DNA of 36,121 nucleotides, taken from Anaerolineales bacterium. Its GTDB lineage: Bacteria > Chloroflexota > Anaerolineae > Anaerolineales > Villigracilaceae. The translations under genes and the position numbers were made by a program. The DNA lies in the NCBI GenBank assembly GCA_020060235.1, contig JAGVAO010000214.1:1-36121 (forward strand), in the 5' to 3' direction. Position 1 is the stretch's first letter; each line of letters starts with the position of its first letter. The notes beneath the pieces were generated by a model that was not told where the DNA came from, did not search any database, and was given only the letters and a program-made list of their open reading frames with translations. Of the stretch, positions 7,178-15,255 are shown in pieces.

Positions 7178-8668
7178 TTATTGTGACGGCAGGTTGAAGT
7201 AGTTGTAAACCGCCTGCGATATTTGCACCACCATGCCTGAAACAGGCTCCCAGATGGTCTGGACGGGGTGGTAGATGAAAATCGAAACAACATAATTACC
7301 GCCGGGCGTGTAGACGATGCCCACATCGCTGATGTTCTGGATGATGCCCGAAGGGCCGCTAATCCAGCCGTGCTTGTGGGCAATCTGGGTACCTTCGGGC
7401 AACCCGGCTTCAAGCAACACCCCGATGCGGTCGAGTTTCATATACTCAATCATCTCGATGCACACTTCGCGGCTCATGGTTTCCGGGAAGGCCGCCACCA
7501 GCGCGCCGCCTCCGCTTTCCGAACACTGGTACAGGTCGGCAAGTAGTTGTCCCATTTCGGAGGGAGTGGTCTGATTGTAAATATCCGGGCGGGTGACAAC
7601 GTCGGTACGCTGGTTGGCGTCAGTGTCGAATCGCTGTAAAAGCGGCGCGCCATTGAAGAAATACCCTGCCAGGAAGGTGTTCCTGAGTCCCAGTTTGCGC
7701 ATGTCTTCGGTGACGACCAGCGGACCGCGCCCCGGCGCAATGCGTTCCATCAGCGCGTCGGTGGCCGGGTTTTCGGAGCGGGTAATCGTTTCTTCTATCA
7801 GGGCTGCCACATCGCTGCTCAGGGGTTGCCCAAGATGGTTGTAGACCGAAATCATGACCGGAATTTTTACCGTACTGGAGGCCGTAAAGGCGATATCCGG
7901 CTCGATGCCGATGTTTTGGTTGCGGTCATAGCCGAAGTGTAGTTCTTCACCGGTTTGCAGGTCGAGCATGTAGAAGCCCACCACGCCATCGAACGGCGTC
8001 AGGTCGATGATTTGGCGAATCAGGATGCCAAGGTTGTTCAGGGCGGGACGCCCGGCCAGGGTGCGCTGGGAGGTCAGCGCTACGATGCGCCGGTTGGGGG
8101 AGCGCAGGGCGTCTTCAATCAGGATGAGGGCGCGGTTGACGTCCAGTTCCTGGCCGGGAGTGCCAGGCGCAAAGTTGACCTGTCCGGGTACGGGTTGGGC
8201 CGCGATGGCAGGGGTGTCGTAGCGTGGGGAAATCTCCTCGCGCAGGTAACTTCTCAATCGGTCTTGCGAAAAGGAGGCGACCAGCGGAACAGGGGTGGTT
8301 TCGGGTTGGCGTCCCCACATAAAGTCCCAGAACCCGACCCAGAATGGGCTGCCGGTGCGCTGCAAATCGGCAGCAGCCAGCATGGCTTCGGTTTCGAGGC
8401 TAAACCCAACCAGGGTCGGGTCGAGGTGGATGACTCCTCCGCCATACTGGATTTCGACCGGCGAGGTGTAGACCTGCAAAAGCCGCTGGGCGGCTTCCTG
8501 CGGACTGACCCCGCCGACAGGAACGCCGGCGATGGTCATGCCTTCGGGATAATTCCCACGCGCCCGGCTGTAAGCGGTTAGCTCAATCATCGTCAAAATG
8601 ATGGCTACCGCAACAAAAAAGAGCGAAACCCAACGCAGGATAAAGGAAGTATCGCGCGCAATTCTCAT
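7178..8668 (-). CDS. Membrane-anchored class A beta-lactamase-like serine hydrolase with N-terminal peptidoglycan-binding-like domain
   Basis: A 496-residue protein. Residues 10-32 form an N-terminal membrane anchor. About 40-200 resembles the VanW/YoaR-associated peptidoglycan-binding fold (MTIAGVPVGGVSPQEAAQRLL, ISPRYDTPAIAA, GTPGQELDVNRAL). The C-terminal half is a beta-lactamase-type domain with SxxK at Ser265-Lys268 (STVK), SEN at 298-300 (in place of SDN) and KHG at 432-434 (in place of KTG). These fit a penicillin-recognising hydrolase acting outside the membrane on peptidoglycan or related amides. Resistance is not shown by sequence. The gene begins three bases after ctaA ends and is probably co-transcribed with it. 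Confidence 0.88.
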   Translation of the reverse strand: MRIARDTSFILRWVSLFFVAVAIILTMIELTAYSRARGNYPEGMTIAGVPVGGVSPQEAAQRLLQVYTSPVEIQYGGGVIHLDPTLVGFSLETEAMLAAADLQRTGSPFWVGFWDFMWGRQPETTPVPLVASFSQDRLRSYLREEISPRYDTPAIAAQPVPGQVNFAPGTPGQELDVNRALILIEDALRSPNRRIVALTSQRTLAGRPALNNLGILIRQIIDLTPFDGVVGFYMLDLQTGEELHFGYDRNQNIGIEPDIAFTASSTVKIPVMISVYNHLGQPLSSDVAALIEETITRSENPATDALMERIAPGRGPLVVTEDMRKLGLRNTFLAGYFFNGAPLLQRFDTDANQRTDVVTRPDIYNQTTPSEMGQLLADLYQCSESGGGALVAAFPETMSREVCIEMIEYMKLDRIGVLLEAGLPEGTQIAHKHGWISGPSGIIQNISDVGIVYTPGGNYVVSIFIYHPVQTIWEPVSGMVVQISQAVYNYFNLPSQ

Positions 8669-8671
8669 AAC

Positions 8672-9583
8672 TTATGCCTCTACAGATAAAACATCTGCCG
8701 CCAGAAGGACGTAGGTAATCCAGACCAGGTCGGCAAGGAAAAGGTGCAGTAGTTGCATCCAGACCGGGGCAAGCAGGATGACATTGATAAACCCGGCTGC
8801 CCACTGGACGAGTACCAGCCCGGCCAGCGAGAGAGCCAGTCGACGGGTGAGCGGTTTGTCTGTCTTGCCGTACAGATTTCGCACGAGCACCAGGGTCAGG
8901 AAGCCAACCAGGATAGCCACCAGCGGGTGGACAATGCGAAGTTGAACCAGGAAATGGGCGTTGGGGTCTGATTTTTGGGCCATTCCATCGGCCAGCGATT
9001 CGGGCGGGAAGAGGGTATCGCCCAGGGCGGTGATGGCGCCGGTCATGCCAATGACGGCCACCCCGGCCAGGCCGAGGAGAAACCATAGCGGCCAGAGACC
9101 CTTGCCCCTGAAAGTAATCCGACGCCCGCCCGAAGCCCACCAGGCTGTCAGGGTCATGATGCCCAACAGAAGGAATGTGTTAAGCAAATGAACGGCCATC
9201 GCAATGGCGCGGTGGACTGAGTCGTTGTCCCCAACCAGTTCGAGCAAAACCAGACCGGCTCCCAGCAGCGCCTCGATGAGGATAAATGCCGCAGTACCTA
9301 CAGCCCCTTTGCGGACAATGTGACCTTTCGGGTAAGCCCTGAAAGCCCAGATGAGTAAAACCAGCACCAATATCAGGGCGATGCCGCTCGTCGCGCGGTG
9401 GGTGAGCTCGATGAACGTTTCGACGGCCTCGGGGCGATGGATGATTTCCCCGTTACAGGTTGGCCAGTGGTTGCCGCAGCCTGCCCCGGAGCCTGTTGCC
9501 CGCACCAGCGCTCCCCACAAAATCACCAGGATGGTCCAGGCGACAACGCCCCAGGAAAATTTTGCAAATCTTGTCAATGTCAT
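8672..9583 (-). CDS. ctaA: Heme A synthase (COX15/CtaA)
   Basis: A 303-residue, eight-helix membrane enzyme that oxidises the heme O methyl group to a formyl, giving heme A for cytochrome oxidases. It has the conserved extracellular Cys pair 36/43 in GCGNHWPTCNG, Glu59 and His62 in FIELTHRATSG, and further heme-ligand candidates His123, His218 (RIVHP) and His279 (QLLHL), all at positions expected for CtaA. Its presence implies an aa3-type oxidase and aerobic respiration in the organism. No ctaB or oxidase subunits lie in the window. An extended -10 promoter lies within the last codons of the upstream GMC gene. Confidence 0.95.
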   Translation of the reverse strand: MTLTRFAKFSWGVVAWTILVILWGALVRATGSGAGCGNHWPTCNGEIIHRPEAVETFIELTHRATSGIALILVLVLLIWAFRAYPKGHIVRKGAVGTAAFILIEALLGAGLVLLELVGDNDSVHRAIAMAVHLLNTFLLLGIMTLTAWWASGGRRITFRGKGLWPLWFLLGLAGVAVIGMTGAITALGDTLFPPESLADGMAQKSDPNAHFLVQLRIVHPLVAILVGFLTLVLVRNLYGKTDKPLTRRLALSLAGLVLVQWAAGFINVILLAPVWMQLLHLFLADLVWITYVLLAADVLSVEA

Positions 9584-9606
9584 AGGTTCGATTCTCTCGC
9601 GTAATT

Positions 9607-11190
9607 TCAGGCAGTTGGGGAGTATAACATAATCGTTTTGACCCGGTTTGCAATTCGGAGCGCGAGCGCGGCGATGGTCAGGGTCGGGTTTGCCATACCG
9701 GAAGTCGGGAAAGTTGAACTGCTGGCAATATATAAATTATGCACGCCATGCACGCAACAATGCTCGTCTACAACACCCTGCTGGGGGTCCCTGTGCATTC
9801 GCGTGGCACCCATGTGATGCTTGGATGGTGTTATCGAAACCGGCCAGCCTTCCTCGTCGAGGTCGTGGTTGATGGGGCGAATCGGCAGACCGATGCGAGT
9901 CAGCCCTTCGAACAGGGCTTTGCGAAGCCGATGATAACTGTCCAAATCTTGCGTTGAAAGTTTCCAGCGAACGACCAGGCGGGGGATACCGAGAAAGTCT
10001 CGTTTGTCGTCCGAGAGCGTCAGGCGGCTTTCGGGATTGGGAACACACTCCAACTGCATCTGTAGTCCGTAATGGGGCTTATCTTTTCTTTGAAACAAAC
10101 CGCTTTTTATGGCCGGTAAAAGTTTTCGGCTGTTGGACAGCGCTTGAACGAGATATTCCGCTGCCCTAAGGCTTGGCGGCGCGGCATGATGGATGATTTC
10201 CGACAGGCGGATGACATCCTGCATCTCTTTTGAGTAGAACAGGTCGTCGGTTTTGTGGGCGGCGCGCCGGACGAAAAAGCCGCAGCCATTTAGCAGCCTG
10301 TGTTCTTGCCTGTGCGCGGATGTCAGCCCTGCGGCCAACACATTGCCGAGATTTTTCTGCTCGATTGAATAATCCAGCTTGAACAATTCTCTTGGCTGGT
10401 GGGCGGGGATGTCGTCGATGTGCGCATCGAACAGGCTGACGTGTTCCATGAAATAGCGGCCAAGCAGGTCGTTTTGATTCCCTATCCCATTTTTTTGAAC
10501 ATCGCGCGAGGCCAGCATCAGGCGGGGTGTTTCCAGCCCTCCCAGGGCAAGGATGAAGAACCTGGCCCTGACAGAAAATCGTTTCCTAAAAAGGGTGGTA
10601 CAGCGCACACTATCAACCTGGCTGCCATCGTTGTTTAACTGAATATGCAGGGCTGTTGCGTTTAGAAGCACTTGCAGGTTGGACGACTGTTTTATTTCAG
10701 CGCGATATTTTTCGCCGAATTTGGTTGGCGGGCTGAAGGAAAATTTCTTTAGTTCAAGCCCGCTTTCCATGTCTCGAAGATTCGGCGTGTAGTCGTAATT
10801 GTCGATTTCAAATAAACGATTGGCTTGTTCATAAAAGGGCCGCAATTCAGCCGCAGAAATAGGCCAGCCGCTGTGCGGAATCCAATCGCGTTCTTCAAAA
10901 TCATCCCTGTCGAGCGGATGGCAGCGCCCAAACCAAGTAGCCGTGCTGCCGCCAAATTGCCTGCGGCGGGTAAATTCGGGGGATGTATACCAGCGCCCTT
11001 CAACCACCCCGCGATAGAGAAACTGGGCATGGTGGTTAAAATCCAGCCCGCCGCTTTCAAGCAGGATGACTTTGATATCGGCATTCAAAAACTCGCGGGC
11101 TGCGGCAATCCCTGCCGCCCCGGCACCGATAATGCAAAGGTCGGCTTCGATGATTTGTTGGGATGTAAGATTCTGCGCGTTAATGAGCAT
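9607..11190 (-). CDS. GMC-family FAD-dependent oxidoreductase
   Basis: A 527-residue flavoprotein. The N-terminal ADLCIIGAGAAGIAAAREF (about 16-34) has the FAD-binding GxGxxG, and ILLESGG follows as the ribose-binding strand. FGGSTATWFGRCHPLD corresponds to the GMC signature region. The C-terminal HHMGATRM, LYIASSSTFPTSGMANPT and TIAALALRIA hold the conserved His and Asn of the GMC active site. Substrate is probably an alcohol or sugar, not determined. It is divergent from the glycan operon and shares its promoter region, so a role in making or modifying that glycan is plausible. No good Shine-Dalgarno precedes the ATG. Confidence 0.9.
   Translation of the reverse strand: MLINAQNLTSQQIIEADLCIIGAGAAGIAAAREFLNADIKVILLESGGLDFNHHAQFLYRGVVEGRWYTSPEFTRRRQFGGSTATWFGRCHPLDRDDFEERDWIPHSGWPISAAELRPFYEQANRLFEIDNYDYTPNLRDMESGLELKKFSFSPPTKFGEKYRAEIKQSSNLQVLLNATALHIQLNNDGSQVDSVRCTTLFRKRFSVRARFFILALGGLETPRLMLASRDVQKNGIGNQNDLLGRYFMEHVSLFDAHIDDIPAHQPRELFKLDYSIEQKNLGNVLAAGLTSAHRQEHRLLNGCGFFVRRAAHKTDDLFYSKEMQDVIRLSEIIHHAAPPSLRAAEYLVQALSNSRKLLPAIKSGLFQRKDKPHYGLQMQLECVPNPESRLTLSDDKRDFLGIPRLVVRWKLSTQDLDSYHRLRKALFEGLTRIGLPIRPINHDLDEEGWPVSITPSKHHMGATRMHRDPQQGVVDEHCCVHGVHNLYIASSSTFPTSGMANPTLTIAALALRIANRVKTIMLYSPTA
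9621..9629 (-). promoter_or_regulatory. Extended -10 promoter for ctaA
   Basis: The minus strand reads TGTTATACT, a TGn extended -10 followed by TATACT. It lies about 40 bases upstream of the ctaA start and within the last codons of the GMC gene. The same TGnTATACT form recurs at 33218-33226 and 33277-33285. Confidence 0.5.
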
Positions 11191-11199
11191 GGTTTTCGC

Positions 11200-11228
11200 T
11201 TGGGGGTTTGGAGTATCCTAATTATAAT
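11200..11228. promoter_or_regulatory. Shared divergent promoter with self-complementary -10 (ATTATAAT)
   Basis: ATTATAAT (11221-11228) is its own reverse complement, giving TATAAT on both strands. On the plus strand it is preceded by TTGGGG (11200-11205) with a 17-base spacer and lies 10 bases before the GT4 ATG, leaving a very short leader. On the minus strand it lies 30 bases before the GMC ATG, with only a weak -35. Confidence 0.55.
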
Positions 11229-11238
11229 CAGCCATCGT

Positions 11239-12414
11239 ATGAGTAGAAAGCTAAAAGTCGCTGTTGTTGCAGCCTGTCCGTTTCCTTACGCGCGCGGCAC
11301 GCCAATCCGAATTTTGAGAATGTCGGAAGCCCTGTCCGCGCGCGGGCACGAGGTTCATGTTGTTACCTATCACCTGGGCCAGAAATTGGACAGCCTTCCC
11401 TTCCAGGTGCATCGCATTCCCAATGTGCCAACTTACCGAAAGGTTTCTCCCGGCCCGACCTATCAAAAAATCGCCATTTTGGACATCCTGCTTGCCAAAA
11501 AACTGCTTGATTTGGCCCGGCAGGTTGATTTTGATATTATCCATGCCCATCACTTCGAGGGATTGCTGGTTGGCCTGCCGGTTGCGCGCCTGAAACGCAT
11601 CCCGATTGTTTTTGATGTGCACACCCTGCTGTCTTCTGAACTTCCGCATTATTCGATGGGCCTTTCGGCGCGAACTTTGCGCTGGTTGGGCAACCTGATA
11701 GACCGCCGCCTTCCGCGCCGCGCCGACCATATTGTATCGGTCACCAACCTGATTCGGGAAAAACTTATCAGCGAAATCGGTATCGACCCTAGAAAAATCA
11801 CCACTGTTTATGGTGGGGTTGAACTGGCGCATTTTTCTACTGCCCGGGCTGTCCCTGCGCAGGATATAATTTCTCCGGTGCTGGTATATACGGGCAACCT
11901 GGCTCCTTACCAGGGGATAGACCTGATGCTTCGGGCCTTTCGAAAAGTTTTGGACAAGCGCCCGGATGCTAAGTTGAAGATTGTTACACATTCTTCGATG
12001 GAACCTTACCGTGACCTGGTCTCGGCTCTCGAACTTCGAGGGCAACTGACCGTCACAGACGCGGATTATTTCGAAATCCCCGACCACCTGTATTCGGCCA
12101 GCATTGCGCTCAACCCGCGAGTCTATTGCGATGGTTTGCCACTCAAGTTGTTGAATTATATGGCGACGGGCCGCCCGATTGTATCCTTTGAAGGTTCAGC
12201 CGAGGCGCTGGAGCATGAACGCAGCGGGCTGGTTGTTTCCAATGGGGATGTAGACGGATTTGCCCGCGCGGTTTTGCGCCTTTTGGACGACCCGGAATTT
12301 GCCGGGATGCTGGGACAAAATGCGCAATCCGTGGTTCAGGAATTTTTTGTCTGGGAGAATTCGATTCGCTTGCTGGAAACAATTTACGACTCCCTGCTGT
12401 CGAGCCGCGTATGA
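11239..12414 (+). CDS. Glycosyltransferase family 4 (GT-B fold)
   Basis: A 391-residue enzyme. The acceptor half begins KVAVVAACPFPYARGTPIR with a Gly-rich loop, and HAHHFEGLL is the usual conserved His segment. The donor half contains LVYTGNLAPYQGIDLMLRAF and GLPLKLLNYMATGRPIVSFEG, with the E-containing loop GSAEALEHERSGLVV, as in retaining GT4 enzymes that use nucleotide sugars. The reading frame is open further upstream, but the ATG at 11239 matches the family N-terminus and follows a -10 box. It has no Shine-Dalgarno. It is first of five overlapping genes for a surface glycan. Confidence 0.9.
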   Translation: MSRKLKVAVVAACPFPYARGTPIRILRMSEALSARGHEVHVVTYHLGQKLDSLPFQVHRIPNVPTYRKVSPGPTYQKIAILDILLAKKLLDLARQVDFDIIHAHHFEGLLVGLPVARLKRIPIVFDVHTLLSSELPHYSMGLSARTLRWLGNLIDRRLPRRADHIVSVTNLIREKLISEIGIDPRKITTVYGGVELAHFSTARAVPAQDIISPVLVYTGNLAPYQGIDLMLRAFRKVLDKRPDAKLKIVTHSSMEPYRDLVSALELRGQLTVTDADYFEIPDHLYSASIALNPRVYCDGLPLKLLNYMATGRPIVSFEGSAEALEHERSGLVVSNGDVDGFARAVLRLLDDPEFAGMLGQNAQSVVQEFFVWENSIRLLETIYDSLLSSRV

Positions 12415-13313
12415 TGCCGAACTTCATTATCATTGGCGCGCCGCGCGCGGGAACGACATCTTTGTACCATTACTTGCGCCAGCATCCGCAGGTTGGCATG
12501 AGCCGCATCAAGGAAACAAATTATTTCGCTTATCTTGCCTCGTGCGCTGAGCCAGGTTATGAAACAGGGCCAACCACCCTGTGGCCGGTAAAAAGCCTTG
12601 CGGAATATGAAGCCTTGTTCCAGGCTGGCGAATATGCCGCGCTAGGGGAGGCATCTCCCCTGTATTTTTTTGCCCCCGGGGTTGCGCGGCAAATTAAGGC
12701 GCATCTGCCCGATGCGAGGCTGGTTATGATATTGAGGAATCCTGTCGAGCGCGCTTATTCCGCCTATTTGAAAAACCGCCGTGAGGGAACTGAGTCGCGC
12801 GCTTTCGAAGACAGGATAACAAGGGAGATACACCACCCGGAAGAAGTTGTTTGCAGCGAGCATTATTACCTGCGAGCCGGGATGTATTTCCGGCGCATTA
12901 CCGATTATTTGCAGTATTTTGAATCATCCAAACTGAAAATCGTTTTTCAGGATGACCTTCAAGACGACCCGGCTGGGCTGATGAGTGAACTGTTCGCATT
13001 TCTGGGCGTTGATTCCGGCTTCGTGCCCGATATGTCGGTGCGCTTCAATCAGTCCTTGCCGCCGTTGCTGGTCAAAAATCCGCGCAGCAAGCGCCTTTTG
13101 AAGGAAATTACCCGGCGAGTCAGGGAATTTATTCCGCGCAAGGTATATTATTCCCTGCTGAATTTCGAGTATTCGATGAACAAGAATCTGCCCGGTTATT
13201 CACCGCTGGACAAACAAACCCGGTTACTATTGCTGGCGCAATACAGGCAGGACATTTTAAACCTTCAAGATTTTCTTGGCAGAGACCTATCCCATTGGCT
13301 GGCGGCGGAATGA
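12411..13313 (+). CDS. PAPS-dependent sulfotransferase
   Basis: A 300-residue cytoplasmic sulfotransferase-fold protein. The 5'-phosphosulfate loop is IIGAPRAGTTSLYHYL (7-22). The 3'-phosphate motif is RLVMILRNPVERAYSAY, with the conserved Arg and Ser. Family members transfer sulfate from PAPS to carbohydrate or lipid hydroxyls. The start overlaps the GT4 stop (ATGA; a second ATG follows three bases on), and its own end overlaps the next GT in the same way. This tight coupling to glycosyltransferases points to a sulfated glycan or glycolipid. No PAPS synthesis gene is in the window. Confidence 0.88.
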   Translation: MMPNFIIIGAPRAGTTSLYHYLRQHPQVGMSRIKETNYFAYLASCAEPGYETGPTTLWPVKSLAEYEALFQAGEYAALGEASPLYFFAPGVARQIKAHLPDARLVMILRNPVERAYSAYLKNRREGTESRAFEDRITREIHHPEEVVCSEHYYLRAGMYFRRITDYLQYFESSKLKIVFQDDLQDDPAGLMSELFAFLGVDSGFVPDMSVRFNQSLPPLLVKNPRSKRLLKEITRRVREFIPRKVYYSLLNFEYSMNKNLPGYSPLDKQTRLLLLAQYRQDILNLQDFLGRDLSHWLAAE

Positions 13314-14368
13314 CGATTAGCGCGGTGCTCGTGAATTTTAATAGTGGCGATACGATATTGCAGGCCATTCAATCCCTCATCGAGCAGGGGGATGTTTGGG
13401 ATGAAATCGCTGTCGTGGACAACGGCTCCTCGGACGGGAGCAGCCTTGAGGTTGAGCGGTGTTACCCTTTTGTGCGGATAATAGCCCTGGGTGAAAATCA
13501 GGGCCTGTCGCGGGCGCGCAACGCCGGGTTGGCGGCTATCCAAAGTGACCATGTACTCTTTGTTGATGACGATGTTTACCTGTCCCCCGGCAGTTTGAAG
13601 AAAATGATGGGCGCTCTCGCAGAAACCGGCGCATCGGTGGTTTGTCCGCGTGTGCTTTTGCATCCCGAAAGCGATATTGTCCAATGCGACGGCGCGGGCA
13701 TTCACTTTATGGGGGTTCTGTCGATGCGCCACCCGTTCAAGCCGGCGGCGTCCACGCTGGCAGAGCGGGTGATGACTTCGGGTTTCATCGGCGCGTGCAT
13801 GCTTTTCGACGCAAAACTGCTTCGCAGCCTGGGCGGGTTCGACGAAGACTATTTTTTCTATTTTGAAGACTTGGAACTGTCTTATCGCATGACTACCCTG
13901 GGGTATAAAATATGCTGCGAACCCGGTGCGACGGTCTTGCACGAGCGCGGAAGCGGCACGGAAAACCTGTCGTTTCGTGGAAAAGGCGCATATCCTGCGC
14001 GGCGAGCCTATTTCACCCTCCGCCATCGCTGGTTGACGATAGCGCTTCACTATCAATTGCGGACGCTACTCTTGCTATTGCCAGCCTTTGCGCTGTACGA
14101 GTTTGCCGCTTTTGTGGAAGTTTTGCGCCGGGGCTGGGTAAGGGAATATTTTGGCGCAGTCTTCTCTCTTGCCAGGCTTGCGCCCTCTGTTTTAAAAAAG
14201 AGGGCGCGTTGGCAGTTGGCAAGAAAGGTTTTTGACCGGGATATTTTATCCGCTGGCCCGTTGCCCTTTTCTCGCGGCTTTGTCGAAGACGGCGGGAAGA
14301 AAAAATTGGTGGTTGTGCTTGATGCTTTACTGAATTTTTATTGGGAAAAGATAAAAAGATGGCTGTAG
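13310..14368 (+). CDS. Glycosyltransferase family 2 (rhamnosyltransferase-like)
   Basis: A 352-residue GT-A enzyme. AVLVNFNSGDTILQAIQSL opens the nucleotide-binding fold, followed by VVDNGSSDGS (36-44), SRARNAGL and the DxD-type VDDD (85-88), the metal/nucleotide-sugar site. FYFEDLELSYRM is the usual C-terminal acid motif of this branch. Residues about 245-270 (LLLLLPAFALYEFAAF) are hydrophobic and may tether it to the membrane. An upstream TTG is in frame, but the ATG overlapping the sulfotransferase stop (ATGA) is the natural start. It overlaps the next GT by 10 bases. Confidence 0.88.
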   Translation: MTISAVLVNFNSGDTILQAIQSLIEQGDVWDEIAVVDNGSSDGSSLEVERCYPFVRIIALGENQGLSRARNAGLAAIQSDHVLFVDDDVYLSPGSLKKMMGALAETGASVVCPRVLLHPESDIVQCDGAGIHFMGVLSMRHPFKPAASTLAERVMTSGFIGACMLFDAKLLRSLGGFDEDYFFYFEDLELSYRMTTLGYKICCEPGATVLHERGSGTENLSFRGKGAYPARRAYFTLRHRWLTIALHYQLRTLLLLLPAFALYEFAAFVEVLRRGWVREYFGAVFSLARLAPSVLKKRARWQLARKVFDRDILSAGPLPFSRGFVEDGGKKKLVVVLDALLNFYWEKIKRWL

Positions 14369-15255
14369 AATTGTCTATCATCGTGCCATGTCGTGGACAT
14401 GCCGCCGAACTGGAAGTTTGCCTAGCCAGCCTGATATCGCAAAACACTTCGGTGCGATATGAAGTGCTGGTGGTTTATTGCCGCCAGGAGTTGGATGTGG
14501 ACGCTGTCGTCAGGAAGTTCCCGTCCGTATCGCCGGTTGCGTCGGAAATTTTTCTTCTCGCGGGTGAAGCGCGCAATGAAGGCGCACGGCGCGCCCAGGC
14601 TGACTATCTCGCTTTCATCGATGCCGATTGTTGGGTCGACCCCAACTGGGTGACGTTTGCTTTCGAGGCGATGCAGGCAGGTGTTTTATTGTGCGGCGGC
14701 GCAATTCTCGATTTGCATCCATGGGATTGGGTGGCCTCTACCGATAATCGCCTGCAATTTGCGGATTTTCCGCCGGGGCGCCCTTATGGGATGACGGCCT
14801 ACATGCCTGGTGGGAACGTTGCGGTTCGCAAGGACGCTTTTTTTGCCCTGGGAAGTTTTAGCAACCATCCCGTTGCCCAGGATGTCGTTTTCACCATGAC
14901 CGCTGCCCAGCGCTGGCCCGAAAAAACAATATTTAACCCCAAAATGCAGGTGCGCCACTTTGGGCGTTCTGCTTGGAAAGATTTTTTATCCCACCAGAGA
15001 GCCTTTGGGTTTACCCGCGCTGCGCAACAAATTCAGATTAGCCGAACGATGGCCTGGATTTCCAGGTATCGCTGGCTCGGGTGGCTCATTTTCCTGCGGA
15101 GATTGGCTTATATAACCCTGAGGGTTTTGCAGTGGAATTTGCGCGACCTGCCCCGTTACCTGTTGCAAATCCCATTCATACTGGCAGGTTTATGGTTTTG
15201 GGTGACAGGTTTTTATGATGGCATGCAGGAAAGAAAACAGGAGATTGAACGATGA
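14359..15255 (+). CDS. Glycosyltransferase family 2
   Basis: A 298-residue GT-A enzyme. VELSIIVPCRGHAAELEVCL leads into the fold, GEARNEGARRAQADYLAF and IDAD (87-90) give the DxD site, and MPGGNVAVRKDAF is the family loop near the acceptor site. The C-terminus (about 232-290) has hydrophobic segments suggesting membrane attachment. The first-strand region VVYCRQELD is diverged from the usual VVDxxS. The ATG at 14359 is inside the end of the previous gene, and the stop overlaps the next gene as ATGA. Confidence 0.87.
   Translation: MAVELSIIVPCRGHAAELEVCLASLISQNTSVRYEVLVVYCRQELDVDAVVRKFPSVSPVASEIFLLAGEARNEGARRAQADYLAFIDADCWVDPNWVTFAFEAMQAGVLLCGGAILDLHPWDWVASTDNRLQFADFPPGRPYGMTAYMPGGNVAVRKDAFFALGSFSNHPVAQDVVFTMTAAQRWPEKTIFNPKMQVRHFGRSAWKDFLSHQRAFGFTRAAQQIQISRTMAWISRYRWLGWLIFLRRLAYITLRVLQWNLRDLPRYLLQIPFILAGLWFWVTGFYDGMQERKQEIER

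Noticed and set aside
10825-11238. N-terminal extension of the GT4 gene
   Set aside because: It overlaps the divergent GMC gene. The family N-terminus and promoter place the start at 11239.
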